Positions 35,369 to 42,926 of a stretch of DNA of 64,000 bases are shown piece after piece; the stretch's first letter is position 1, and each line of letters opens with the position of its first letter. The DNA is from Bordetella parapertussis. GTDB lineage: Bacteria; Pseudomonadota; Gammaproteobacteria; Burkholderiales; Burkholderiaceae_C. Below the pieces are notes generated by a model. The model searched no databases. It saw nothing but the letters and a program-made list of their open reading frames with translations, and had not been told where the DNA came from. The stretch spans positions 1 through 64,000 of the forward strand of contig CAMCTC010000015.1 in NCBI GenBank assembly GCA_945878355.1. Direction: 5' to 3'. The position numbers were made by a program, and so were the translations under genes.

Positions 35369-35372
35369 CGAT

Positions 35373-36266
35373 TCAGGCCGGGGCCAGCGAATCACCCATC
35401 CACAACACCAGGTCGGCCAGTCGGTCGCGGGTCTCGAGCAGATCCTCATGTGCGGCAATGGCCACTTCGGGCATTTCGACGACCTCGATCGTGTTCAGTA
35501 TCAGCGTCTGCATGTTGTTGAAGTACTGCACGCGCCAGACGTTGCGTGCGGCTGTGCTGCTGATGCGGCAGTTGCCGTAGCCTCGCGACAGGATCACCAC
35601 CGCGCCGCCGTCGAGCAAGGCGTCGAGGTGGGCCGCGTCCTCGGGCGACAGCGGCAGCAGCGTCAGGTTGATCACATGAGCCGGCACGCCGGGACCGCTG
35701 TGGTTGACCGCCTCTTGCAATTCATTCACCAGCGCCGGCACGTTCATCGCGCCAGGCGGCAGTGCGAGCGTGCGCAACACCGTGCTGGCCTGCGCCTGCG
35801 CCAGGGCGCCCACCAGCGGTGGGATAGGCGCAGCCAGCAGGTAGTCGTGCAGCAGCACGCCGGCGGCGGCTAGATGCTGCTCACGCCAGATACCGGAAAA
35901 CACGGTCTCCTGGACGCGGTTTTCGATCCCGGCCGTGGCACCGGTGTCGACGATCGCCGCCACCTCGCCTTCGCCCAGGGTCTCGTTCAGCACCCGCAGC
36001 GCGTCGGGTGGCATTCCGACCAGGTCAAGCCGGGGCGGTTCGCCACCGGCCGTCAGCCAGGCGTCGACCTGCGGCAAGAACGCCTGCAGCACCTCGTGGG
36101 CTCCGGCCAGGTCGTTGCCCGGTCCGGGTTCGGGCAGTTGCGGCATCTCGAAGGTGCTCATCTCGCGCGGCATCGCCATGAACTCGACCGCCTCGGCGGG
36201 CTCGGTCATCAGGCTGCGGATCGGGATGGTGATGGGGAAGGGCGTGTGACTGTTGGCGGGGTTCAT
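35373..36266 (-). CDS. hoxQ: Hydrogenase expression protein HoxQ (HupH)
   Basis: This 297-residue protein matches HupH/HoxQ ('LDLVGMPPDALRVLNETLGEGEV', core shown in part; 'GIENRVQETVFSGIWREQHL'; 'ILSRGYGNCRISSTAARNVW'; 'VQYFNNMQTLILNTIEVVEM'). HoxO and HoxQ are chaperones of the small subunit precursor HoxK, holding it until Fe-S clusters are inserted and before Tat export. It lies 18 bp after hoxO. Confidence 0.93.
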   Translation of the reverse strand: MNPANSHTPFPITIPIRSLMTEPAEAVEFMAMPREMSTFEMPQLPEPGPGNDLAGAHEVLQAFLPQVDAWLTAGGEPPRLDLVGMPPDALRVLNETLGEGEVAAIVDTGATAGIENRVQETVFSGIWREQHLAAAGVLLHDYLLAAPIPPLVGALAQAQASTVLRTLALPPGAMNVPALVNELQEAVNHSGPGVPAHVINLTLLPLSPEDAAHLDALLDGGAVVILSRGYGNCRISSTAARNVWRVQYFNNMQTLILNTIEVVEMPEVAIAAHEDLLETRDRLADLVLWMGDSLAPA

Positions 36267-36284
36267 GCGCAGTCTCCTGGAGCG

Positions 36285-36770
36285 TCAGTGGCAGGGCGGC
36301 TCGGTGGACGGACCTGCCGCCAACACCGGAATGCCGACCGTCGGCGGCCGGCTGGCCTCGGCCGCCAGCAGCCGGGTCAACTCGGCGAGGTAGACGTCCC
36401 AGTCACGAAGGCCGTCGACCGCGCCCAGGTACTGGCCGTCGCGCAGCATCACGAAGGCCGGCCAGCGCGCGAAACCGTAGCGCGAGGCCAGCTTCCGCGA
36501 CGCGGCCGGCGGCAGCAGCGCGACGCGGAACCCGCGGTTCGCGGCGGCGAACAGCTCAGGCACGATGACGGCCAGGTCCAGGGTTTCCTTGAATCGGTCC
36601 GGGTCCTCAGCGAACACGACCATCGCCGCGCCGGGCTGCTGCGCCCAGCCGTCGAAGGTCGACGGGTCGAGCACCGCGGCGCCGGTCTCAGTCACCAGCC
36701 GGGTGAGCAGCGGGTGCAGTGCCGGGCTCAATGTCGAGTTCAGCGCCGGGTCAGCGAGTGAGGGGTTCAT
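36285..36770 (-). CDS. hoxO: Hydrogenase small-subunit chaperone HoxO (HupG/HyaE)
   Basis: The 161-residue product is a thioredoxin-fold HyaE/HupG protein lacking the redox CxxC ('AAMVVFAEDPDRFKETLDLA', 'ASRYGFARWPAFVMLRDGQYLGAVDGLRDW', core in part). The ATG at 36770 overlaps the hoxL stop as ATGA. HoxO binds the twin-arginine signal peptide of HoxK during maturation. Confidence 0.9.
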   Translation of the reverse strand: MNPSLADPALNSTLSPALHPLLTRLVTETGAAVLDPSTFDGWAQQPGAAMVVFAEDPDRFKETLDLAVIVPELFAAANRGFRVALLPPAASRKLASRYGFARWPAFVMLRDGQYLGAVDGLRDWDVYLAELTRLLAAEASRPPTVGIPVLAAGPSTEPPCH

Positions 36771-37084
36771 CCGATGGCCTTTCGGAGGTGGGCGGGCAAG
36801 GTGGGTTGGCGGCCGACCAGGTCGGCAAAGAAGCAGTCCAGGGCTGCGCCGGCGTCGGCATCGCCGCTCAGCACCGCGGCCAGCGCCTGGCGCGCGGCAC
36901 GGGCCTGGGCCGCCTCCAGCGCGCTCATCACCTGGCGGGCGGCGCCGGCAAAGCCCAGTACCCAGGTGCCGGGAGCCTGTTCGCCGATCAAGCGCATGTC
37001 CAGGCGCTCGCGGTCGGGGCCGTCCGCGCACCAGGCAAAGCTGCCCTCGATAGCGACCACTTGCAGCGGCATGCCTATGCACAT
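36767..37084 (-). CDS. hoxL: HypC/HupF-family chaperone HoxL
   Basis: This 105-residue HypC paralogue starts MCIGMPLQV with the key Cys2. It has the HupF-type centre ('ERLDMRLIGEQAPGTWVLGF') and the extended C-terminus typical of HupF/HoxL. In R. eutropha HoxL receives the Fe(CN)2CO unit and is important for making hydrogenase in air. Its ATG overlaps the hoxM stop as TGATG. Confidence 0.94.
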   Translation of the reverse strand: MCIGMPLQVVAIEGSFAWCADGPDRERLDMRLIGEQAPGTWVLGFAGAARQVMSALEAAQARAARQALAAVLSGDADAGAALDCFFADLVGRQPTLPAHLRKAIG

Positions 37085-37755
37085 CAGCCGACCTCCGCAT
37101 ACGGTGCTGGGATCAGAAAACGAGCATCGCCGATGCGGCAGGCCTCGGCCGCCGACGGCCGGCCGGACTCGTAGTCCTGCAGCGCTAGCGCGCCGGGGCT
37201 CAGCGGCTCGGCAGGGGGCTCGGTGCGCGCGGTGGCGGTGATGCCCCAGGCCGCCAACTCAGCCACCGCCAGCACCACCGCTTCGTCCAGGCGGGAGCGC
37301 ACCAGCGGGCTCAGGCTGCCGCCCAGGTCATCCAGCACATCGGGTTGCACGCCGATCAAGGTGATCTTGTCAGGGAAGCGGTCACGCAGCCTGGCCAGCG
37401 AGAGCAATTCCTGAAACGTCGCCTGGTGCAGGCTCATCGCGGCGTCTGACCAGACTGGCACCTCCTGGTCACGCAGCACGCGCAGCGTGCCGGGCGCCAA
37501 GCGGTAGTCGATCGCGTCGAGCACCAGCACCCTGCGGGCCGCGCAGACAGCGGCCAGCAGGTAGAGGCCCTGTGTGCCGCCGTCGACCACCGAAACGTTG
37601 TCGGGCAGTTCATAGCGCTGGTGCAGCAACTCGACGGCGCGCACGCCGAAACCCTCGTCGGCCCACAGCAAGTTGCCGATGCCCAGCACCAGCACAGGTT
37701 CGGCGGTGGACGGCGTCTGATCCTTGGCTGGGTCCAAAGCTGCGGAGATGCTCAC
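37084..37755 (-). CDS. hoxM: Hydrogenase maturation endopeptidase HoxM (HupD)
   Basis: The 223-residue protease has the HyaD/HupD nickel-sensing core: 'VLGIGNLLWADEGFGVRAVE' (Glu), 'LLDAIDYR'-type Asp in 'VLVLDAIDYRLAPGTL' and the His in 'AMSLHQATFQELL'. It removes the C-terminal 15-residue extension of HoxG once nickel is inserted. The last 40 residues are longer than in many homologues. The start overlaps hoxZ by 4 bp. Confidence 0.93.
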   Translation of the reverse strand: MSISAALDPAKDQTPSTAEPVLVLGIGNLLWADEGFGVRAVELLHQRYELPDNVSVVDGGTQGLYLLAAVCAARRVLVLDAIDYRLAPGTLRVLRDQEVPVWSDAAMSLHQATFQELLSLARLRDRFPDKITLIGVQPDVLDDLGGSLSPLVRSRLDEAVVLAVAELAAWGITATARTEPPAEPLSPGALALQDYESGRPSAAEACRIGDARFLIPAPYAEVG

Positions 37756-38438
37756 TTCTTGGACACCCGCCAGCCGTTGATCATCGTGCTGATCACGGTC
37801 TCACCAGAACAGATGTCCTCACGCACCACCATGTAGAGGTGCACGATCGTGAACAGCAGCAGATACCACATGCCGAGGTGGTGAACGGTGTGGGCGTTCT
37901 GGCTGTTCGAAAACAGCGGCAGCACCCAGGACGAGAACAGCTTGAAGGCCCAGCTTTCCCGGCCCAGCCCTTCGCCGTAGAGTGCGAAGCCGGTGAAGAT
38001 CATGAAGACCGTGCCCAGCACAAACATGAAGAACATGCCAGACATCGCCAACGGGTTGTGTCCGGCCCAGGGCCGCACCTCGCGCTTGATGAAGGCGTAG
38101 TGCAACACCTGATCGAACATGCCGCGCAGCCACGCTGGATCGAACATCTTCAACGGCACCAAGAAAATCTCGCGTGAATAGCTGTTGCCAAAAAAAGCCC
38201 AGATCAGCCGTACGGCAAAGGTGATGGAAAAGATGTAGGCCGCCGCGAAGTGTGCGAAGCGGATGTAGCCGAAACCGAAATGCGCGCTCGCCTCACCGCC
38301 CACCGAGGGCAGTGGCGATCCGATCAGGTAACCAGTGATCGCCAGCACGACCATGCAGCCGGCCATCAACCAGTGCCAGATTCGCACCGGGACTTCCCAG
38401 ACGTACAGCGGAAAGACTTCTCTGACTTGTGCGCTCAT
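37752..38438 (-). CDS. hoxZ: Ni/Fe-hydrogenase b-type cytochrome subunit HoxZ (HupC)
   Basis: The 228-residue integral membrane protein has four hydrophobic helices and histidines suited to two b haems ('VRIWHWLMAGCMVVLAITGY', 'RFAHFAAAYIF', 'HTVHHLGMWYLLLFTIVHLY'). It anchors the HoxKG dimer to the periplasmic face and passes electrons from H2 to the quinone pool. The ATG at 38438 begins the conserved 'REVFPLYVWEVPVRIWHW' region. It follows hoxG by 16 bp. Confidence 0.95.
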   Translation of the reverse strand: MSAQVREVFPLYVWEVPVRIWHWLMAGCMVVLAITGYLIGSPLPSVGGEASAHFGFGYIRFAHFAAAYIFSITFAVRLIWAFFGNSYSREIFLVPLKMFDPAWLRGMFDQVLHYAFIKREVRPWAGHNPLAMSGMFFMFVLGTVFMIFTGFALYGEGLGRESWAFKLFSSWVLPLFSNSQNAHTVHHLGMWYLLLFTIVHLYMVVREDICSGETVISTMINGWRVSKK

Positions 38439-38454
38439 GGTCGCCTCCTGCGGG

Positions 38455-40248
38455 TCAGCGGACAGTGACCTGCGTGATCTCGTCACCTTGCGGCGAGATC
38501 ACATGCGTCGAGCAGGCCAGGCAGGGGTCGAAGCTGTGGATCGTTCGCAAGATCTCCAGCGGCTCGTCGGGCTTGGCCATGACCGTGTTCATCAGCGCAG
38601 CCTCGTAGGCGCCGATCTGGTTTTTTGTGTCGCGCGGGCCGGCGTTCCAAGTCGTCGGCACGACGCACTGGTAGTTGTCGATCCGTGTGTCCTTGATCTT
38701 GATCCAGTGGCCGAGCGCACCACGCGGCGCTTCGCAATAGCCCGCGCCTTGGGCCATGGCTGGCCAGGTGCGAGGTTCCCAGCTGTCGATGTTGGCGGTG
38801 GCGAAGTTGCCGGCCTTCAGGTTGCCCAGCAGCTTGTCGAAGAAATAGCGCATCTTGTGCGCGGCCCATGACGCTTCAAGCCCACGCGCCGCGGTACGGC
38901 CCAGTGTGGAGAACAGTGCCGGAAGCGGAACGTCCAGGGTCTTGAGAACCATGTCGACGGGCTCCTTGAACTCGGGATTGCCCATCGCGTAGCCGATCAC
39001 GTAGCGCGCCAGCGGGCCAACTTCCATCGCGTGGCCGCGCCAGCGCGGCGACTTGATCCACGAGTACTTGGCGCTCTCGTCGATGGACTCGATGTTGGTC
39101 TTGGTGCCCTTGGTGCCCTTGCCAAGCACGAAGCTCGGATCGGTGACACCGTCGAAGGGGTGCAGACCCTTGGACTCGTCGGCGTACTTGTACCAGCTGT
39201 GCTTGACGAACTCCTGGACCTGGGCCGGGTCTTTCAGGTCGACCGGCAAGACCTCGCCGAGCTTGCCGTTGATGATCGCGCCACGCGGCATCAGCAGGCT
39301 CTTGTTCGAGTCGTCGTTGGCAATGTCGGGGAACTCGCCGTAGGACAGCAGGTTCTGGCCTGACAGCCCGCCGCCGATCGCGCCCCAGTCTTTGTAGAAC
39401 GAGGCGATCGCCAGCAGATCAGGGATGTAGACCTGGTCGATGAAGGTGATGGTGTCGTCGATGATCTTGGACACCATGTTCAAGCGCTCCATGTTGATCG
39501 CACCGACGGCCCCGGTGGCCTCGAGGTTGATCGAACAGGGCACGCCGCCGACCAACCAGTTCGGGTGCGGGTTCTTGCCGCCGAAGATGGTCTGGATCTT
39601 GACGATCTCCTTCTGGAAATCGAGCGCCTCGAGGTAATGCGCCACGGCCATCAGGTTGGCCTCGGCCGGCAGCTTGTAGGCCGGGTGGCCCCAGTAGCCG
39701 TTGCGGAAGGGGCCGAGCTGACCCGATTCGACGAACTTCTTCAGCCGGTTCTGCAGGTCGCGGAAGTAGCCCGGTGATGACTTCGGCCAAGGGCTGATCG
39801 ACTGCGCCAGCTCCGAGGTGCGCTTCGGGTCGGCCTTGAGCGCGCTGACCACATCGACCCAGTCCAGCGCATGCAGGTGGTAGAAGTGCACCAGATGATC
39901 GTGCGCATACAGCGTCGAATGCATCAGGTTGCGGATGATGTTGGCGTTGTCTGGGATTTTGATCCCCAGCGCGTCCTCGACCGCGCGCACCGACACCAGC
40001 GCATGGGTGCCGGTGCAGACGCCGCAGATGCGCTCGACAAACGCCCAGGCGTCGCGTGGATCTCGGCCCTTGAGAATCACCTCGAGTCCGCGCCACATCG
40101 TGCCGGTAGACACGGCGTTGCGGATGACGTTCTTGTCGTCGAGGTTGACCTCGATCCGCAGGTGGCCCTCGATGCGGGTGACCGGGTCGACGACGATGCG
40201 CTTGCCGCCGTTGTCGAGCTTGAAGCCCTGGGTCTCGATGACGGCCAT
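38455..40248 (-). CDS. hoxG: Uptake [NiFe]-hydrogenase large subunit HoxG
   Basis: This 597-residue group 1 large subunit has both active-site motifs: [10 protein letters not shown] (N-terminal L1) and [11 protein letters not shown] (C-terminal L2), giving the four cysteines that hold Ni and Fe. After the final His a 15-residue peptide ([15 protein letters not shown]) remains for HoxM to cleave. There is no signal peptide; it is exported bound to HoxK. The start is 2 bp after the hoxK stop. Sequence and operon order are closest to the membrane-bound hydrogenase of R. eutropha. Confidence 0.97.
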   Translation of the reverse strand: MAVIETQGFKLDNGGKRIVVDPVTRIEGHLRIEVNLDDKNVIRNAVSTGTMWRGLEVILKGRDPRDAWAFVERICGVCTGTHALVSVRAVEDALGIKIPDNANIIRNLMHSTLYAHDHLVHFYHLHALDWVDVVSALKADPKRTSELAQSISPWPKSSPGYFRDLQNRLKKFVESGQLGPFRNGYWGHPAYKLPAEANLMAVAHYLEALDFQKEIVKIQTIFGGKNPHPNWLVGGVPCSINLEATGAVGAINMERLNMVSKIIDDTITFIDQVYIPDLLAIASFYKDWGAIGGGLSGQNLLSYGEFPDIANDDSNKSLLMPRGAIINGKLGEVLPVDLKDPAQVQEFVKHSWYKYADESKGLHPFDGVTDPSFVLGKGTKGTKTNIESIDESAKYSWIKSPRWRGHAMEVGPLARYVIGYAMGNPEFKEPVDMVLKTLDVPLPALFSTLGRTAARGLEASWAAHKMRYFFDKLLGNLKAGNFATANIDSWEPRTWPAMAQGAGYCEAPRGALGHWIKIKDTRIDNYQCVVPTTWNAGPRDTKNQIGAYEAALMNTVMAKPDEPLEILRTIHSFDPCLACSTHVISPQGDEITQVTVR

Positions 40249-40250
40249 GA

Positions 40251-41360
40251 TCAGTTCTCCACGGTATTGCTGTTATCGGCCTGGGTCTGCGCTTGGGTCT
40301 TGCCCCGGTTGGCAGCGCGCTGGATCGCGCTGACCGCGGCATGCGCCACCACCGCTGCGCCCGCAACACCGGCGGTGGCCAGACCGATCTTGTCGGCATT
40401 GGCCTCGATGCCGAACTGGTTGATGTTGGTGAGCCGGTCGTAGAACGAGCCCTTGTCCCAGAAGCCGTCTTCCGAGCAACCGATGCAGCCGTGGCCCGAC
40501 GCGATCGGGAACGAGACGCCCTCGTTCCAACGTGTGGTCGAGCAGGCGTTGTAGGTGGTTGGCCCCTTGCAGCCCATCTTGTAGAGGCAGTAACCGGCCT
40601 TTGCGCCCTCGTCGTCCCATTGCTCGACGAACTGTCCGGCGTCGAAGTGCGGCCGCCGATAGCATTTGTCGTGGATGCGCTGGCTGTAGAACATCTTGGG
40701 CCGACCTTGGCGGTCGAGCTCGGGGATGCGATCGAAGGTAGCGATGTAGGTGACCACGGCGGTCATCACCTCGGCGATCGGCGGGCAACCCGGCACCTTG
40801 ACGATGGGCTTGTCGGTGATCACCTTGTTGATCGGCACTGCGGTGGTCGGGTTCGGTTTGGCGGCTTGGACGCAGCCCCACGACGCGCAGGAGCCCCAAG
40901 CGATCACAGCCTTGGCATCCTTGGCCACATGTTTGAGCTTTTCGACGAAGGGCTTGCCACCGGGCATGCAGAACATGCCGTCCTCGCCGAGCGGCGGGTT
41001 GCCCTCGACGGCCAGGATGTAATTGCCCTTGTACTCCTTCATCACCTGCTCGAGCGCGGCCTCGGCTTGGTGCCCGGCAGCGGCCATGATGGTGTCGTCG
41101 TAGTCGAGCGAGATCATCGACAGGATCACATCCTTGGCCAACGGGTGTGCCGAGCGTATGAACGATTCGGTGCAGCAAGTGCACTCCAAGCCATGCAGCC
41201 AAAGCACCGGCGTTCGAGGCTTGGTCTCTAGCGCATGGGCGATGGTTGTCGCGAAGGCTGGCGCCATGCCCAGGGAGGCAGCAGTCAGGCTGCAGAACTT
41301 CAAGTAGCTGCGGCGGGTGATCCCTTGCCGGCGCATCACTTCGTAGAAAGTCTCGGTCAT
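40251..41360 (-). CDS. hoxK: Uptake [NiFe]-hydrogenase small subunit HoxK, six-cysteine O2-tolerant type
   Basis: The 369-residue precursor has a twin-arginine signal (RRSYLKF, residues 16-22) and cleavage region near residue 43. It binds three Fe-S clusters. The proximal-cluster segment reads ECTCC (59-63) and GMFCMPGG (Cys131), so both supernumerary cysteines of the [4Fe-3S] cluster are present, the hallmark of oxygen-tolerant group 1d enzymes. Medial and distal cluster ligands are intact ([31 protein letters not shown]). A C-terminal hydrophobic helix (about 325-350) anchors it. The ATG at 41360 is the first gene start of the operon. Confidence 0.97.
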   Translation of the reverse strand: MTETFYEVMRRQGITRRSYLKFCSLTAASLGMAPAFATTIAHALETKPRTPVLWLHGLECTCCTESFIRSAHPLAKDVILSMISLDYDDTIMAAAGHQAEAALEQVMKEYKGNYILAVEGNPPLGEDGMFCMPGGKPFVEKLKHVAKDAKAVIAWGSCASWGCVQAAKPNPTTAVPINKVITDKPIVKVPGCPPIAEVMTAVVTYIATFDRIPELDRQGRPKMFYSQRIHDKCYRRPHFDAGQFVEQWDDEGAKAGYCLYKMGCKGPTTYNACSTTRWNEGVSFPIASGHGCIGCSEDGFWDKGSFYDRLTNINQFGIEANADKIGLATAGVAGAAVVAHAAVSAIQRAANRGKTQAQTQADNSNTVEN

Positions 41361-41397
41361 TGGGCGTCCCCTGGCTTGTTGGGCTTTGGTGGACGAC

Positions 41398-41411
41398 GCC
41401 AGTCGCTCACC
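41398..41411 (-). promoter_or_regulatory. Weak sigma54-like GG-N10-GC upstream of hoxK
   Basis: On the minus strand a GG and GC are 10 bp apart about 40 bp before the hoxK ATG, in the 180-bp region that also precedes the divergent Coq10-like gene. R. eutropha hoxK is sigma54-dependent, which makes this worth noting. Flanking consensus is poor (CGGTGA...TGGCG), so it is only a candidate. Confidence 0.18.
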
Positions 41412-41539
41412 GTTGACGCATTGCAGTCTGTCTGTTTCGCTGTCCGCCTGTCTGATGCAGGTCAACTTGCACGATGTGGCGCTCCAGCGCAACGATCAGC
41501 GCCGCTACACTTTTACTGGAAACTCTTGGGGTCAGCAGC

Positions 41540-42628
41540 TTGGAAATAAGACGGTCGGTGCTGGTGCCTCATTCGGTGGAGAGCATGTTCGACCTGATTG
41601 AGCAGGCCGAGGCTTACCCTCAGTTCCTGCCTTGGTGCAGCAGCGTTCGAGTGCTGGAGCGAAGCGACGAGTGGGTGGCGGCTCGGATCGAGTTCAGCTA
41701 CCGGCAGCTGCGCTTCGGTTTCGAAACACGCAATCCAAAGCGCCGGCCTGAATGGTTGCAGGTTCGAATGGTTGACGGGCCATTCCGACATTTCCAAGCG
41801 GATTGGCGCCTGACACCGTTGGGCGGTCTGGGTTGCAGGATCAGCTTCGAGCTTTCTTACGAGATATCCAACAGCCTGCTCGACAAGGTGGCGGCCACTG
41901 CGGTAGATCGGGTATCGCGTGCGATGGTCGATGCCTTCGTCAAGCGCGCCGACGAAACTTTGAGCATCAGCGATCTCTCAAGCAAATATGGCTCTGCCAC
42001 TTTGCTTGACCCCCATGGGGGGCGGCCGGCGTCGGCCGGCCTCGGGGCGCTCAAGAGCGCTGATGTCCCATCCGTTTGCTTGTCCATTCCTGTGGTCGCA
42101 GCACTGCCCATCGCCATCAACTGTAGGGAGATTTCCGTGAACACATCCGATACCGACCTGTACGACGCTGTGCGGGCGTGCCCGCTCGCTGAGGACCTCG
42201 ATCCTGCGCAAACGGCGCTACTGGCTGGCCTGCTGGTACTCGAGTCTGTTCAGGCTGGCCAGGTTCTGGCGCATGAAGCCACCACCGACACCAGGCTCTA
42301 CATCGTCGTCGATGGATCATTGAGCGTCATCAGGTCGCTGGGCACGGCGCAGGAGACCTTGATCGCGACACTGACGACGGGTGACTTCGCGCACGAACTC
42401 GGCTTTCTCGACGGCAGCGTTCGTTACGCCTCGCTGGTTGCGGAGACCGATTCTCGTGTGCTGGTTCTCGAGCGTGACAAGTTGGAAAGCCTGATCGAGC
42501 GGCAACCCCAAACACTCTACCGGGTGATGTGCGCGATCGTCCGAGCGGTACACCGGGTCCAGACCCGACTGGCGATGCAAACTTCTGAGCTGACGAACTA
42601 CATTTTCAAGCAGCATGGCAGGTACTGA
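41540..42628 (+). CDS. Coq10/RatA-like START domain plus cyclic-nucleotide-binding domain ORF
   Basis: One uninterrupted frame encodes two domains. Residues about 1-150 are a Coq10/RatA-type START domain ('SVLVPHSVESMFDLIEQAEAY', 'PQFLPWCSS', 'WLQVRMVDGPFRHFQADWRL'). From about residue 205 a cNMP-binding/CRP-like sensory domain follows ('LYIVVDGSLSVIRSLG', 'GDFAHELGFLDGSVRYASLVA') without a DNA-binding domain, ending SELTNYIFKQHGRY. The linker is translated from a GC-palindrome-rich stretch that looks intergenic, so this may be two genes joined by a lost stop. A TTG at 41540 best fits the RatA family start (EIRRSVLV); an ATG at 41474 is an alternative. It diverges from hoxK. Confidence 0.65.
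   Translation: MEIRRSVLVPHSVESMFDLIEQAEAYPQFLPWCSSVRVLERSDEWVAARIEFSYRQLRFGFETRNPKRRPEWLQVRMVDGPFRHFQADWRLTPLGGLGCRISFELSYEISNSLLDKVAATAVDRVSRAMVDAFVKRADETLSISDLSSKYGSATLLDPHGGRPASAGLGALKSADVPSVCLSIPVVAALPIAINCREISVNTSDTDLYDAVRACPLAEDLDPAQTALLAGLLVLESVQAGQVLAHEATTDTRLYIVVDGSLSVIRSLGTAQETLIATLTTGDFAHELGFLDGSVRYASLVAETDSRVLVLERDKLESLIERQPQTLYRVMCAIVRAVHRVQTRLAMQTSELTNYIFKQHGRY
42137..42628 (+). CDS. Alternative separate start: single-domain cyclic-nucleotide-binding protein
   Basis: A GTG at 42137, preceded by TAGGGAGATTT, would give a free 163-residue cNMP-binding protein in the same frame as the longer ORF. Stand-alone proteins of this size with the same C-terminus exist in betaproteobacteria, which favours this reading. 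The linker before it contains GGCCGGCGTCGGCCGGCC-type symmetry uncharacteristic of coding sequence. Both products could be made. Confidence 0.45.
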   Translation: MNTSDTDLYDAVRACPLAEDLDPAQTALLAGLLVLESVQAGQVLAHEATTDTRLYIVVDGSLSVIRSLGTAQETLIATLTTGDFAHELGFLDGSVRYASLVAETDSRVLVLERDKLESLIERQPQTLYRVMCAIVRAVHRVQTRLAMQTSELTNYIFKQHGRY

Positions 42629-42926
42629 TTCGAGGCCATTGGCCTAGATTTAGGTTTTACTTGTCTTCTGTCTTGGGACATCCGGCGATGGCGTGAATGG
42701 GCGCTTCGCTGGTCATTCAAGAGGCTGAGGCACGCGTGAGACGCAGTTCGATGGCGTTGGACCCAGGAGATCTGCAGTCCCAGGTCTGGCCTCGCTGCCG
42801 GTCTTGATCTGGATCATTCGGTACGCCGACCACCGTCCCTAGAGTCAGCCAGGAACAGACGCTGGTGGTCCGTCAGCGGTGGCGCTGCCTCGGGGTTTGG
42901 CACCGGAAGATCGACGGAAGAGGTCC

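Noticed and set aside
42629..42926. 298-bp gap before the HdrD-like gene
   Set aside because: Searched for small genes and structure; only a 5-bp hairpin (AGGCC-ATT-GGCCT) near the start and no convincing promoter or ORF.
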